Shown: positions 46,508-59,058, counted from the stretch's first letter. The stretch is DNA of 64,000 nt from Eremomyces bilateralis CBS 781.70 (GCF_010015585.1 NW_022985074.1:930026-994025); one strand, 5' to 3'. Numbers and translations: made by a program. Notes: generated by a model from the letters alone, not told the origin.

Positions 46508-47878
46508 TCAAATGACCCGCTGAAGAACTCCTGCCTCCACAAGCCTCTGCTGAACTTCCAAGCTCATCAAACTCCGTACCCTCTCCAACGTCTGTCTAAG
46601 TCTCCAATACCTCCTATCCTCATCTTCCCCAGCACTCCCCCACTTAGCATGCAACAGTTCCTTGATAGCCTTTCCCTCGACATCGTTCGCTAGTTCCGTC
46701 AAGCAGGGTGTGCAGCACGAAAGATATTCCCCGTCCCAGAAGTAGAACTTTCCGCCCCATAAAGGGTAGAGATTATCCAGTGTGAGGAACTTGCGGCATT
46801 TGTAGCAAGGAAAGCAGGCGCCTGGGAAGCCCTCCGGAGCAAGTGCGGCGATGATGAGACGCTGGCGGTGACGCCTCTTGACAGTAGGAAGTAGAGAATG
46901 GCGGTCAAAGAAGTCGGATGGGGCAATGAGCTCTGGCAGGTGCCAGAAGTGCTTGCAGGCGCGCTTCAATGCCCACTGAGCTTCGACGCTGGCTTTGGCA
47001 TCATCATACAGAGCCGGCAAGTCCTCGATTGAGTCGGTGTTAAGATGCCGGATGATCTGGTGGTGAAGCTCTATGGGCAAAGACATAAGACAGGCTGATG
47101 CACAAGGGTATGTAACCCTCCTGATCTCGATCTCTGGGCTAGGTTGTTTAGAATCTAGTCCAGCTGTCTCCGCTTCATCCTTGATTATTTCCCGTCCCTT
47201 CTTGACCTCGACGTTCCGGAGCTGCAGGTCATCATCCTCTAGTTCATAATCCGATCCAAAATTGCCGATCGCAAACGCTTTCTTCAGAAACACATTGAAG
47301 AACCTGTAACGCTCGGTGCTGGTTTCATACTTGCGGTAGGCCTCGACAAGGCCGTCGAACGAGACGAGCGCAAACCCCTGACGGTAAGCCCAGATCTCCA
47401 CTTGCCGAAGCTCCTGTCCAACAGTTAGATATCAAACTCGAAAAGGTCGCACAGACGTATATGTTCGAGTTACAAAATCAATGAAGTAGGCCCACTCGCA
47501 TCCAAAACGGTCGAGAAAGCCGGTTTGGTCAGTCAGGTGCTTCAACTTCCCATCCAAGATTTCGAACAGCGCTGCGGTGCCCTGTGTTGTGTACAGTACG
47601 TCGCCCCAGCTGCTGTGACCGCGGGTTCTGCCGCCGAAGTTCTCGTAGTTGTACCCGTATCGCTCGTAGATTTCGACTAGCTCTGTTGCCACTGGAGATT
47701 GATGTACATCGACCCAGGTAAGCTTGTCAACAAGTTTGGCAAGGTGAGCAAGCTCTGCCAGGCTAGTTTGGGCGAGAAATTTGGCGACATCGAAGGCGAG
47801 GTCGTAAGAGTCATAGTGGTTATAAGAACCTTTGCGTTGGTCTTTCTTGCGAAAGCCGAGGATGCCGCTAGTTCCCAT
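46508..47878 (-). CDS. Fungal protein of unknown function with F-box-like segment
   Basis: Minus-strand exons 47878-47453 and 47413-46508 give 443 aa starting MGTSGILGFRKKDQRKGSYN. The intron is only 39 nt (GTGCGA donor, CTAAC branch, GACAG acceptor), so the junction is tentative, though both parts clearly belong to one protein. The N-terminal ~140 residues resemble a fungal family whose start reads GxxGFRKxxxxKGxYNHxDSY, and include CEWAYFIDFVTRT. The second part has an F-box-like helix run LMSLPIELHHQIIRHL and a cysteine-rich CFPCYKCRKFLTL...SCCTPC segment that may bind zinc. Function unknown. It lies between the paired LTR-like repeats. Confidence 0.65.
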
Positions 47879-48441
47879 AGTTGATGAATCGTTGCTAGAA
47901 ATGAAAGCCGTCTCTAGTATTTCACTTGTCCTAATCCTACGGACTGGACTCCTGGAGCAATTCCGGTCAGTCCCATCCACAGTACTCAAATACACATAGC
48001 GAAGAGGAGTGATTAACGGTATATAGAAGCAGAGGAGGGCCAGGAAAGGCCTGACAAGTATATAGATGTAGAGCAGCTAACCGAGCTATTAGTAAGGTGC
48101 AGCGGTTCAGAGCAGAGGAAGCGGAAGCAGCTCTGACGGGAGCGGCTTGATTTCTGAAAGCGAAGGGCGGGAGCACCCTATTTATAGCTGTACACTGCCT
48201 GCCACTAGAGTAAGGCGGCTGGGACTGTCCATGAATTAACCAATCAGTCAACCAATTAATCAATCAATCACCTGAAGCACCGGGACACCTGAGAGACCGG
48301 AACACTTTTTATACTGACACCCGACGTACTATGACGTCCCCTGCACCCTATCCTCGCCAGACAGGACCCGTTCGTGGCGGTGCTCGTATATTCAACATGG
48401 ACGCTCGAATTCAAAAAGGGTCAGTTTCCTGGTGTCCCAAT
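47879..48441. other. Intergenic region before second LTR-like repeat
   Basis: About 560 bp. A TATTTATAG box at about 48179 on the plus strand reads as TATA on the minus strand and may serve the F-box-like gene. AATCAATC tandem units occur at 48235-48270. Nothing else seen. Confidence 0.45.
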
Positions 48442-48624
48442 TGTCGGAATCCGCGGCTATTACTTAGTCACCGCATCTTGTAGATTACATAAGATTACAT
48501 AAGCCTGGGTATATATACCCGTCAAGGTAAAATATGTACTTCTGACCGAATACAAGCATCTCACTGCCTCTGAATAGGTATCCTATTGTTTCCGTGATTG
48601 ATTGACACGCCAAAACGATCAACA
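48442..48624 (+). mobile_element. LTR-like repeat, family A, copy 2 (fossil)
   Basis: 183-bp partner of 42488-42671, same orientation, about 95% identical, with TG...CA ends and the same palindromic TATA. No target duplication matches its flanks or those of copy 1. The DNA between the copies has no retroelement coding sequence. Confidence 0.75.
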
Positions 48625-49316
48625 TATATACCCTCCAAGGTAAACTATGTACTTCTGTCGCAGACCAAGGTTTCATCTAACGGAGCCCGAGGCTACAAAC
48701 TGCATTATAAACTTGCCACGAATCTCATATATCTGGAGGGCCAGGGGACCAGGCATTGGCATAAGAACACGCAACTTGAACGCAACTTTCAGATACCTAA
48801 CTAGTTAGAACAACTTAGTTACACAACTTTAATGTCACACGGAGGTCACCTGACTTCAGTGTGTGTTGGGTCACGTGGTTTAGTGTTTGCTCGGAGATGT
48901 CTATCTCTATCTCTTCACGCTGTATTTTAGACAGGAGATGCGAACCCGCAAGCGGGTTTCGCTCAAAGAGAGCCTGGAGGAACGAAGCTAGAGTTCGCAG
49001 TCTTCGAATCTCCCTTAAAAGAGTACTCGAATTATATTCACAGAAGCATCATAAAAGGCTTATTTTCCATTGTTCTAGGTTGGTTTTAAGACATGATGCT
49101 ACGGCAGTCATATGATAGGCCAAAGAGTCAACATATTGTATACCATAAAGCAACAAAGCAAGGAATGAATTCGCTATTTTGGATGCGATGATCCTACATA
49201 GAATGATATAGTTTATATTCCCAATTCAATTGTTTTTAGAATAATAGCGACTTGCCTAGTCCGGTTCGAATTTCACTACGACGACGAATCCCTCGAATTT
49301 ATTCATAATACCTCTA
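48625..49316. other. Non-coding region between LTR-like repeat and pogo remnant
   Basis: About 690 bp. A segment from about 48833 to 48933 begins TGTCACACGGAGG and ends TTTTAGACA and could be another very short solo LTR, but I see no second copy. No gene recognised. Confidence 0.4.
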
Positions 49317-51032
49317 AGTCAAAGCACCCAGTTTCCGGTCATCCCAGTTTCCGGCCACCACAAACAATCCATTTGATCCACGTATTGCCCTAGAGTTACA
49401 CAAATAGAACAGCCACCATATATATTTCTATACATCTAGTTCAAATACAGAGCATAAGTGCTCGAATCTAGATTTGCGTGCTCTGAAATCCTCTCCGCCT
49501 TTTCCGCAGCTTTCCGCTCCGCTTCTTTGGCCGCCTCCTGCAACGCAACGATTTGCTCAATTGTAGCAAATCTTTCGTTCAAATCAGGCTAGACTCGTTT
49601 CCTTTTCCTCGTAGTCGAACCACCTAGATCTTGAATAGTTTTTTCAAGTTGTAGAACGTGTGCTTTAAGTGCAGCGATTTCGGTATTCTTCTCCGCCAGG
49701 GACTTGGCCAACTTCCCCTAGAATCCCCCGAAGTCTCGCGATGATATTCCCTCAAACTTTTGCTTATATATGTCCTGTAGCCCCTTTAGTATGCTATAGG
49801 TATACGGAATTAGTTTAGGGGTCACACGACTGGGCATTACGGTGTGAATTTCGTTCAATTACGAAACTATTTAATACTTTGGCTGGGTTAAAGGGCACCA
49901 TTCCTGTTCCACGAAACCCTGCACGTATGTTATGCGAATTTAGAGCCGTATTTCGAGATTTATAATATATTTCTATAAAATTATGCTTCTTAACTGGTGC
50001 AGAGTCATCAAGCGAAGATAGGCGGCTCAGTTCTTTATGATATCTTGATTTCAGGGGCGAAAAGCATGCAATATCTAAAGGCTGGAGGACATGGGAAGAA
50101 TGGGCTGGCAAACATAAAATAAATACCTTACTATCTTTCGCCGACTTCATGAGCTGGATCTTAGCATGCGTACCGTGCCCGGCGCATACCAAAAAGCGCT
50201 ATTCTCGGGAGTCTTCTCCTCCATTTTGGTTCAGGGGTTTGGCCTCCCGTAAGAACTTTTTCTCGAGCCATTATAAGCCAATTTCGTTGGATGTCTAGGC
50301 AATTTCTGAGGACGTATAATGCCAGTTCGGGATATCGCGAGAAGGGAACTACGTCGACTGCAGAGATTTGCCTTTAAGGATAATCAGGGGCGTAATTGAT
50401 CGGCCATCTGCATATATGTATTCTAGGATAGAGACCCATTCTCTATCTTTAGGAATCTTCACGTATATCGTGTTCTTCTTCCTCTTTTGCTTCTCCTAGA
50501 CTGGTGTAATTACGCGGCCATTAATTCCGCACCCTAGGGCGATGCTATGCTCATTAAAATTCCACTGGTTATTGGTTTTAATGTTATACCTTTCGATAAT
50601 GCGTGTATAAGCCGAAAAGAACTCCGAAATAACATCTTTTGTGGCAGAATTTATTCTAGAAGCCTCGATCGTCCGTCCGATAATCGTTTCTTACCTCAGG
50701 ATTCCGGAGTAGAAACCCGTCGGTCTAATTTGTGCCGCAGGGAGTGTTATCTCTATTTTCTTTCGCAATCAGTTCTGCCATTTAGCGAACCTGGGCATGC
50801 GAAGGGGCCCTCCCGCAAAGGTCTTCTTCCGTAATCCACTAGACCAGCCATTTTTCTTGATCTTTTGACAACTTTTGCAACTTCTCGGCCCCTTTTTGAT
50901 AGGATTCGGTGCCCTTTTAGATATGTTCTTAGAGAGTAGAGTACTTAACGCCATAAGCCTCCGCAAATTTGTGAATCGATGGGAATTCTCGATCTCAAAA
51001 AGCTTATATAGCTTCAGCAATTGCACTTTCAT
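49317..51032 (-). mobile_element. Decayed pogo/Fot1-type DNA transposon
   Basis: The low end starts after a TA dinucleotide with AGTCAAAGCACCCAGTTTCC, a Fot1/pogo-like terminal sequence. The minus strand encodes remnants of a DDE_1 transposase: FFSAYTRIIERYN...QWNFNEHSIALG, YVKIPKDREWVSILEYIYAD, LVCAGHGTHAKIQL, ILCLPAHSSHVLQPLD and IRAGFRGTGMVPFNPAKVL, followed by a coiled-coil tail. These parts sit in a frame interrupted by several stops (for example TAG at about 50500), and the N-terminal DNA-binding region and the other terminal repeat could not be found, so it is inactive. The best surviving open stretch is 50192-49815. Confidence 0.82.
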
Positions 51033-53526
51033 TTATAGGAGGCATATTGAAAAAGAATCCATCGTTGTTGGATTTATTTGCGTTATCAAATTAGTCAGTC
51101 TCGATAATCAGAGGGAAGTCTCGACCATTAGAGTCCGTCTTAACCATCCGAGCCAGACTCAACGATCGGACTCAGTCAGGCGCAAGGTCAGAATCCGGCA
51201 GTGTCTGCGGACGCGAAGTGGACGCCGCGGAGCGTGTAGTTTTATAGTTCGTTCCAATCATATCACAGGGGCTAAAGCGGGGGGGCCGATCGCGATGTCG
51301 ACGAAGGCGTGTCAACGACGGCTGTGGTTGAGGGGGACAAATCACGTGAAACTCACGTGAAAATCATGTGATTTAAGGTTGGGTTGTGATTTTGTGTCTG
51401 TCCCTCGTGCGTCCACAAGGACCTTACGGAACTACGTTCCTCCAGGCATACATCCAATACATCGCTCTTCTCTCTTATACGTGATCTTTGCTCGATTGGA
51501 GTATTCTCCACAGATAAGGTTTGGGGGAAATCTACTTTAAAGTGACCCGTTAAGGATGTCTACGAAGTCATATAACTTGATGAAGCCGGTAGCTCCATTA
51601 GAAATAATTCGAAGATGATTCCCAGCTAATCAGAGATAGCTCGCCATAATTCACAAAATAATGTTGTACTGCTGCGCTATTGTGCTAAGTTACTGTAAGG
51701 AAATCGTGGCGTGGATGAGAGGGTGGTGACGTTATCCCCGTTCGTGCTGTTGATGGAAACTGTTCCAGACATCACAGTCACCCTATCCTGTAATCACGGC
51801 TCCTGTAGTGCTTCTCCTATGAGGATGTTTTTGACACGAACTAAACATAATGGAACCGCATTCGCACTAAACACATTAAGATGTCTTTATCAACCACCAC
51901 GCCCATCACAAGTATGTCCTAACCGAAAATAGATGCGCTGATATCGGGTGAGACCAGAAATGGATTCGGGCGGCAGTTCGCCGGGACTCTGAGGTGTCCG
52001 GAAACGGATACGCTGATATCGGGTGGGCCTAGAAATGGACTACTCGAGGGAATTGCAAGGGCCTATTGCTGGAACTTTTTAGATCCACTTCTGGCTCCCA
52101 AAAATGGGGAAGCTTGTTGGACGATGTTTTGGGACAAAATCTGTACCCGACAGCAAGCAAGGAAACACAGTCTTGTTACATGACTGATATTGGCCTGATC
52201 CGTGTTATTATGCGCCGCCTCTCTAAAGGTTACCACTTGCGCTTCGTCTTGGTCTCGTTGCCGCAGTCCTCCTCATTACCGTATAGCTATTGTCGCCGGT
52301 GCCATTACCATCAGAGGCGTCCGAACTCTCGCCTCTCTCTGAATCGAAGGGTTGCTGATGAAACCGTCGGCACAAGCGATTGCGCAGTACTGTTGCAACT
52401 CCAAGCAGGGCCAAGGTAATATCCTTTGCTGCTCCCCGGCAACGCAAGAAATTCGCCAACCAGACTCCCGCAAATACAGCTTCAACCTCGTCTGCTTCGA
52501 GCGGAACGAGAAGCTCTGTGTTCTTTCCAGTTTTAGCACCCGAATTTGGCAGGCAGCTCATTCACCATCGCCGCGTTTGCGAGCGATTTGAAAGAGACGG
52601 ACACTTGCTGCGTCATGCGCCATGATGGTGCCTACTACCGCTGTCAGCTCTACTATGAAGCAAGAAAATAAGATATGGCCATAGAGTGCCCCTAGCGGAG
52701 CCCTCGAAGTTGAAACCCCCGACAACCTCAATGATCACTCCAGTGCAGTGGACGGGATTCAGTCTGTTAGCTTGTCGTCCTCTGATCTAAAAGAGAAGAG
52801 CCGGGACGCTTTCATACCAAATCCATCAATCTCCAAACCCCGGCTGTTGCTCCGTTTGATTGCGTTGGTTGACAGCTCTGCTCGGCCAGCCTCTGGCCGT
52901 TGGTCCTCTACAACACGGTTCGTCGCTTCAAACGTATTTACCTAATTACAAGCCTGACTGATCGGCATTTCTATCTAGAAAGAGCCTAGTACCGGTCATG
53001 CTTCTATAGAATGCTTATCAAATCTCTAAACTCCGACAATTTCAGCGGTAAGTTGCCGGCTTCGTTTCAATGCCTCAGCGATGACGGGTACGGTCTCGGA
53101 AGTGACCATAGAAAAGGGCAGCAAGATGGTTTTCTAATAAATCTATGCCAGTTCCCGCCGCTCGCCGAAAGTGCATTTCCTATTTCGGAGTTACCAGCCT
53201 CTGTGTGTAAACGGATCACCTCACCGCTACTGCGCTCTCCCTTTCGCTAGGCGACGGAATTAGTTATTCCAGAGATTTGGGCCGATAATTCAAATCAATA
53301 GAACAAACGGAGCAACGTGCAATCCCGTTTTTCACTCTGCTTCCGTTCAACACTTTGGGAGGCTAATCATGAATCTAGCTTGTAACCCTATGATATAAAG
53401 GTCACCTGCTGGAAGGAAGACCAATTCTCATGGCGTAAATGGGAGCTTTCATGATTCTTAGCCGTTGACCTAATCGGCCTCGTTTTCCCTGATCAGTTTC
53501 CACATTTGGTTTTCAATCACCCCAAC
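51033..53526. other. Long repeat-poor non-coding region
   Basis: About 2.5 kb. It contains a 75-bp-period direct duplication at 51933-52041 and a cluster of CACGTGA motifs at 51340-51372. Open frames in 52060-52950 have no recognisable domain. Some of this may be further transposon debris. Confidence 0.4.
51933..52041. repeat. Short direct duplication
   Basis: Two 34-bp copies of GATGCGCTGATATCGGGTG-type sequence at 51933 and 52008, 75 bp apart, about 85% identical. Confidence 0.7.
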
Positions 53527-55805
53527 ATGACGGGCCCAGGGTCAAAAATCAGCGGTATAGCCGATCCGGCGCTCCTGAACAAAGTTGACAAACTGTTTGC
53601 GAGCGGAGTTGGAGAATACGTATCTCTTCCGCAGATTGTAGCCGTCGGAGACCAGTCCAGCGGTAAAAGTTCTGTTCTTGAAGCATTAACCGGCCTGCCT
53701 TTCCCAAGGGACAGTGATCTCTGCACCCGGTTCGCGACGCAGATCAGGTTCTGCCGGGCACCAAAACCGGAGATTTCGATCTCCATCATTCCGGCCAGTG
53801 GTAGTAGCGGGGAGCACGTCGAAGCATGCACCGCCTGGTCAAAGTCCGGCCTCGAGGACCTGGACCCAGAAACATTCTCTAGCATCATGAGAGAGGTTCG
53901 CATATCCATCTGGGTTCTATCCACGGCTAACGTCTTTAGGCACATACAATTATGGGAATCGATGGCGGAATCACCTTCTCCGACGACGTGCTCCGCATTG
54001 AAATATACGGGCCGGATCAAGAGCACTTTTCGGTTGTTGATGTCCCCGGAATCTTCAGAAAGACCACCGAAGGGGTCACGACCAAAGCGGACAAGAAAAA
54101 GGTCGAAGCGATGGTCCGGCGATATATGGAGAATCCCCGGTCTATCATTCTGGCGGTCGTTCCTGCCAATGTGGACATTGCAACACAAGAGATCCTGACA
54201 ATGGCCGAGGAGGTGGATCCAGATGGACACAGGACACTTGGGGTCCTGACCAAGCCAGACTTGGTCGACAGAGGGGCTGAATCGGCGTTGATTTCCCTTG
54301 TTGAGGGCAAAAGGCACAAACTGACCTTAGGATGGTGCATTGTTCGCAATCCTGGACAAAGTCAGCTCGAGAATTCATCTGTCAACCGAGAAGCAATTGA
54401 GACGGCCTTCTTCCAGGACAACCTTCCTTGGAACACTCTTGAGAAGGACAGAGTTGGCATCAGTTCTTTGCGGCTTCGACTGCAGGAGATCCTCGCCAGT
54501 AACATCCGTCGCGAGTTTCCAAAGGTGCGTCGAGCCCCCGGCGTTCTGAAGCGATGCTAATCCTGCCGCAGGTCAAATATGAGATCCATAAGAAGCTCAA
54601 TGCCCGCAGAAAGCTTCTCGACAACCTGGGCGCAAAAAGAGAAACGGCGGACGAACAGCGTCAATACCTTTTGGGTATAAGTGAACGGTTCCAAAAATTC
54701 GTGATGTCCGCACTCTCCGCAGATTACGTGGGCGATGATTGGTTTGATAAGTTCCCAAACCTTCGTTTCGCTACTGCGGTTGTGAACCGCAATGAGGCTC
54801 TCGCGAAAATGCTGGCACAATACGGTCACTCGTATATTTTCGACAGAGAACGACGCGTCAGCGCAGAGGACGGAGATCAATGCGACAGCTCAGAGGACGG
54901 AGATGAAAATGACGAAGAAATCGAACGGCAAATTTCAGTCCGAGCCCAGGAGGACCCCGAGGGCTTGGACGAGCTGCCGCCCGGAGAGAACACGATAGTC
55001 AGCCAAACTCCTCGGGGTATTTTTAAGTGGCTATCAAGAGTCTACGAGACGTCGCGTGGTTTTGAGCTCGGTACCTTTGATGGTTCACTTCTTGCTATGA
55101 CGATGAAGACTCAGTCGTCTAAATGGGAGCCAATCGCCGTCGGTTACATCAATGATATCATCAGTATGGCGCATACGTTCGTCCGAGACTTATTGCATCT
55201 GGTCTGCCCGAATCTCCGCGTGTGGGAAGGTCTCATGTCGGTCCTCATGGATGAGCTCTTGGCGAAGTATAAAGCTGCGCTCGGCTATGTCCGTTTCCTC
55301 CTCCATGTCGAGAGGACCGGAACGCCAGCGACTCTGAATCACTACTTCGCCGATAACCTGGAAAAGTGGTAAGTCTATACATCCCGTTTTTGCATCAGCC
55401 GCTTATGATTTTACCAGCCGCCAAAAGCGCATTCGCGCCGATCTGCAAGAGAAAACCTTCGCCGATTGCAGCCACGGCGAAGTTGTCCGCCTCGAAGACA
55501 TTGTGCAGAACCATCACACGTCTAATGTCGAGCATGTCGTCCAAGAGATCCATGACATCCTCGAATCCTACTATAAAGTCGCTCGTAAGCGCTTCGCGGA
55601 TAATCTGTGCATGCAAGCAGCGGACTACCACCTCGTGACAGGGCCTTGCTCCCCGCTGAGATTCTTTGGCACGGCTTTCGTGAGCAACCTGTCCGAAGAA
55701 CAATTGATGGATATCGCCGGGGAAGATGCCGCCTCACGAACGAAGCGTGCTGCTCTGACCAAGGAGATTGCAGATCTTGAAGCCGGAAAGAAAATCGTAT
55801 CCTAA
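53527..55805 (+). CDS. Mx-like dynamin-family GTPase
   Basis: Large GTPase of the fungal Mx/dynamin-like group. Exons 53527-53895, 53940-54524, 54572-55368 and 55418-55805 join in frame (introns 44, 47 and 49 nt), giving 712 aa from MTGPGSKISGIADPALL. GTPase motifs: G1 VAVGDQSSGKSSVLEALTG, G3 VVDVPGIF and G4 VLTKPDLVD; switch I region around LCTRFATQIRF. A helical stalk follows (residues ~310-600), interrupted by an acidic run SEDGDENDEEIE, and a GED-like C-terminus (HHTSNVEHVVQEIHDILESY, KRFADNLCMQAADYHLV). There is no PH or transmembrane segment. Such genes are common in variable regions of filamentous fungal genomes; cellular role here unknown. The stretch looks intact. The first ATG in frame was chosen; upstream frame lacks ATG. 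Confidence 0.88.
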
Positions 55806-56225
55806 TTTTGGACTGCATGTACTGTAGCAAGGCAGTTCGGTGTTTGAGTACTCCGTAAGTTAGCATTAGTTATCCCTTCTTTTGGTAGTTTTTGCTTGGA
55901 TGGACCGCCTGTTGTGAATGGCGCATATTTAGCCAATCATTTGTAGCAGACTATCTTCCCCGCTCTCCGCCAACCGGTCACGACTTCCTTGCTCCTGCAC
56001 AGTTTGTATTGACATGTTCCGGTGCAATGTCAGTTCTAGTTGAACCAAACCTACCACGCTCTGGTTTAGTACACCATAACGGGCGCCTTGCAGATTAAAG
56101 ATAAAGGAGTGGCATCCAATGGCAGCTATCCACGTTACTCATTACCCTTATATTTCCAATTTATACAAGACATTTAGCTGGCAATCCTTTCGCAGTGCTT
56201 CTCACGACCATTTCCTTCATTTGCC
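55806..56225. other. Intergenic region between dynamin and coiled-coil genes
   Basis: 420 bp separating two same-strand genes. No feature recognised beyond presumed promoter sequence. Confidence 0.5.
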
Positions 56226-57558
56226 ATGTCTAGTCAACCCGCAATATCACCAAAGTTTCTAGAACGCTGGAAAGATGTTCATAATGCTGTCACCACATTC
56301 TCCCAAGTTGCAAAGTCGTTAAATGAGGTCGAAGAGGTTATGATCGAGAGGAGAACACTGGGTGATCAAGTAAAGCGGCTGGAGACGGAAAGGTCCGAGA
56401 GTGCTGGGGAGGTCGCCTCTCTTAAAACAACACATACCGTCCTGATCCAGCAATTTGAGTTAAGGTACAATAGCTGGGAGCTTGAACGCAAGGAATTACG
56501 AGAGCAATACGAAGACGGGAAGCGAAAAGGCCAGCAAGAGCTTGATGATATTAAAAGAGAATTAGCTGCAAGGGAAGGCCAGCTTCGAACCGCGCAGTCT
56601 AGTATAGTAGAGAAGGATGTAAAAATTCTAGGTTTGGAGAGGAGCCTACATGAGGCACTGAACGAACTACGAGATATTAGAGGCGCTATCGGGTTAATAG
56701 ATCTGGACGAGAGTTTGTCAGTATCGGACTCCCACGATATGCGCATTTACTAACGTTAGGGGTTGGCAGTTCCGGCCAACTTTCGGAGATATCGAGCACG
56801 CTGCGGGCGATAGCGCAAGATTTTTTCTTTACAACCCTTCCAGAGAAAAATATGGTACGCGAACCCTTTATGTGATATCTTTAACTAACCTCGTCAAGGA
56901 TACACTGTATCGCCAGCTTCGACAATCTCGTTTCATTGCTCGTCCATTCGTGATACCAATATCTAACAGCATTCCTTCTCAGCACCTCAGGATGGTCGCC
57001 GCACAAGCTCTTATTGCCCGGCAACTTTCAAACAAGATCTTTCGCACTATCCACGTTTCAGAGTCTCCCACACCCCGAGACTTGGACAAGATGTCGACCG
57101 AGTACCCCCTACGTGGCACGGTGTTTCGTGCTATGCACGCGACTGCATTTAATGAACAAGAGAAAGAGCTGATAGACAACGATATTGAAGAAATCACAGA
57201 CAATCTCATTAGAAGTACTCAACCTCTTGTTTCTGACAGCGAAAACCTTAAAATGAGGCTTCGAAAGCTTTTCAAGGATGCGTTATGGCTTTGGCAATAC
57301 GCGAGAAGAAACATAGAGAGAGTCTATTGCTCTATAGACAGTGTAAACTGGAACCATTGCGAAGAGTATCAGAGTCCCACCATTACCAAAGAACGCGACT
57401 TACCAAAGGTGCGGACTTCTGATATAGTTTTGTTCCCTTGCATACATTTGCGGTCAGGTCGCAAGCCTTTCCATCCTGGCTATGTTCTTCGGTCTGACAA
57501 TCCTCTTCTGATGCTAGGTGCGATAGAGGCTACGGAGCAGGATTCTCATGTATCGTGA
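56226..57558 (+). CDS. Coiled-coil protein of unknown function
   Basis: Exons 56226-56716 and 56760-57558 give 429 aa from MSSQPAISPKFLERWKDVHN. The 43-nt intron has a GTCAGT donor, a perfect TACTAAC branch sequence and a GTTAG acceptor; splicing joins DESL to GWQFRPTFGDIEHAAGD, so two apparently separate frames are one gene. Residues ~40-150 form a long heptad coiled coil (VEEVMIERRTLGDQVKRLET, IKRELAAREGQLRTAQSSI). The C-terminal 260 residues look helical and folded, with ARFFLYNPSREKYGTRTLYV and TAFNEQEKELIDNDIEEITD. No catalytic motif recognised. It lies 420 bp downstream of the dynamin gene in the same direction. Confidence 0.72.
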
Positions 57559-57774
57559 TCTCCTTTGGGCACACAGGGTAAGGGAAAGTTAAGACTAGCT
57601 TCGAGGGCATATTCAAGGGACAATGCAGCTTTGGCCAGACATCTATTATGTATTTATCTACTATTCTAGGCTCTCCGTTTCAGGGTAACAGTATGTAAAC
57701 GTCGGCTCCGAGATACACTTTAAGAGCCATGCAGCGCAGGTTCACAATATATCCTTCTGGATATCACTGTCTCA

Positions 57775-57962
57775 TGTCATGGGCCCAAACCACGAAGGAT
57801 TTGGTAAGCTGGTAACGCTGTTGAATTGCTAAAGAGAGAAGGAGAAGATCTCTCTTACTGCGATCTGCTATTTACATCTGTGGGCAAACGGTCTACCCAT
57901 CCCTTCTGCCTTAGGCTGCAAGGCCACAACACACAGACTGGGCGAAGCCCAAGACTGTCACA
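57775..57962 (+). mobile_element. Solo LTR, family B, copy 1 (fossil)
   Basis: A 188-bp TG...CA unit (TGTCATGGGCCCAAACC... ending GACTGTCACA) flanked by a perfect 5-bp target duplication TCTCA. Only this copy shows the duplication, so it marks the true element ends. High identity to copies at 61096 and 63569 suggests fairly recent activity. Size suggests a Copia-type element. Confidence 0.85.
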
Positions 57963-59058
57963 TCTCATCCACATATGTCAAAGAAAATGAGACTTGCACG
58001 TCCGCGTTTAGGTCGCACGACAATCAAGTCTTGCCGCTTCTAGATGATTTATAACTGTTGCATCAACTACTCCAGATCTTAACTTGAAGGGCAGTTGACG
58101 AGGATAAGAATCGGATAATTAAACCTTGGGGGACTGGCCGTCCAGGGGCAGCGGGGTAAAGGATGTGTTCCGAAATCCATTAACCTAACAACCAGTTTCC
58201 TGGATTCTGAAAATGGTAATTTACAGACTCCTATTTATTTCATTTATTTCTTACATCCACCCTAGCCATGCGGTCGCGTCCTACAGTGACGAGCAGAGTC
58301 GGTTTCCAGTTTTACGCTTCAATATGATCTCGACGTACTGTCGCATTACGCGGGGGTGATGATTAAGCAAGTTCGCTGCTTAAGCTCAGTTACCGTACTG
58401 TATAGACACAACGCATGTTGATATTGACGATTCCCATTGTATCCCCGAGTGTGTTTTCGCTAGCTAAACCGTTGAAAATAGGTGTGATGGATCAGAGGTC
58501 CGCAGACCTGGATGCCTTGTGGCCTTGTGGCCCGTTTGCTCTGTAAACACCAGAACAGATAAACGCCTCGCACACCTTAGATAGATTCCTCCTTCATAGC
58601 AACAATTCAATGTTTGCCTCACGATTGGAGATTCCCGACAGTGAGACTCTTACAATAGGCAAATACATAGGAGAAGAGTGAGCAGTCCTAAATAGGCTTA
58701 GCCTAGGGGTAATGGGCAGAGAAAGGAATATTGCGTGGTAGTAGAAACGAACAGGGACATCCTGCGACACATACAGTCCTCCTGGCAAGGGATACGCATC
58801 CTATTTCGTATTAGTGCATTGCAGGGTGAGACTGCGCCATCCGCTGCGCCATGAGCTCTTTTGCACCTTCACACCAGTCCTTGTGTGGACGATGCCAACA
58901 GGTAATAGAACCAATAATGTGGAAGCTGCGTTTTCCCTTTTTCATCACACTATCCCCCCACGTAGTACCAGTAATTATATCCTTTCGCTGAAGATATTCT
59001 TGAGAGAACTCAATCCCCCTAGCGACTTACGTTCGGTTCTTTAAAACCTACCCTCGCT
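57963..59058. other. Intergenic region before HET-NACHT gene
   Basis: About 1.1 kb. No gene, RNA gene or repeat recognised. Confidence 0.5.

Noticed and set aside
42488-48624. The paired repeats as the two LTRs of one retrotransposon
   Set aside because: No retroelement coding sequence, primer-binding site or polypurine tract lies between them and outer flanks show no target duplication; treated as two solo repeats.
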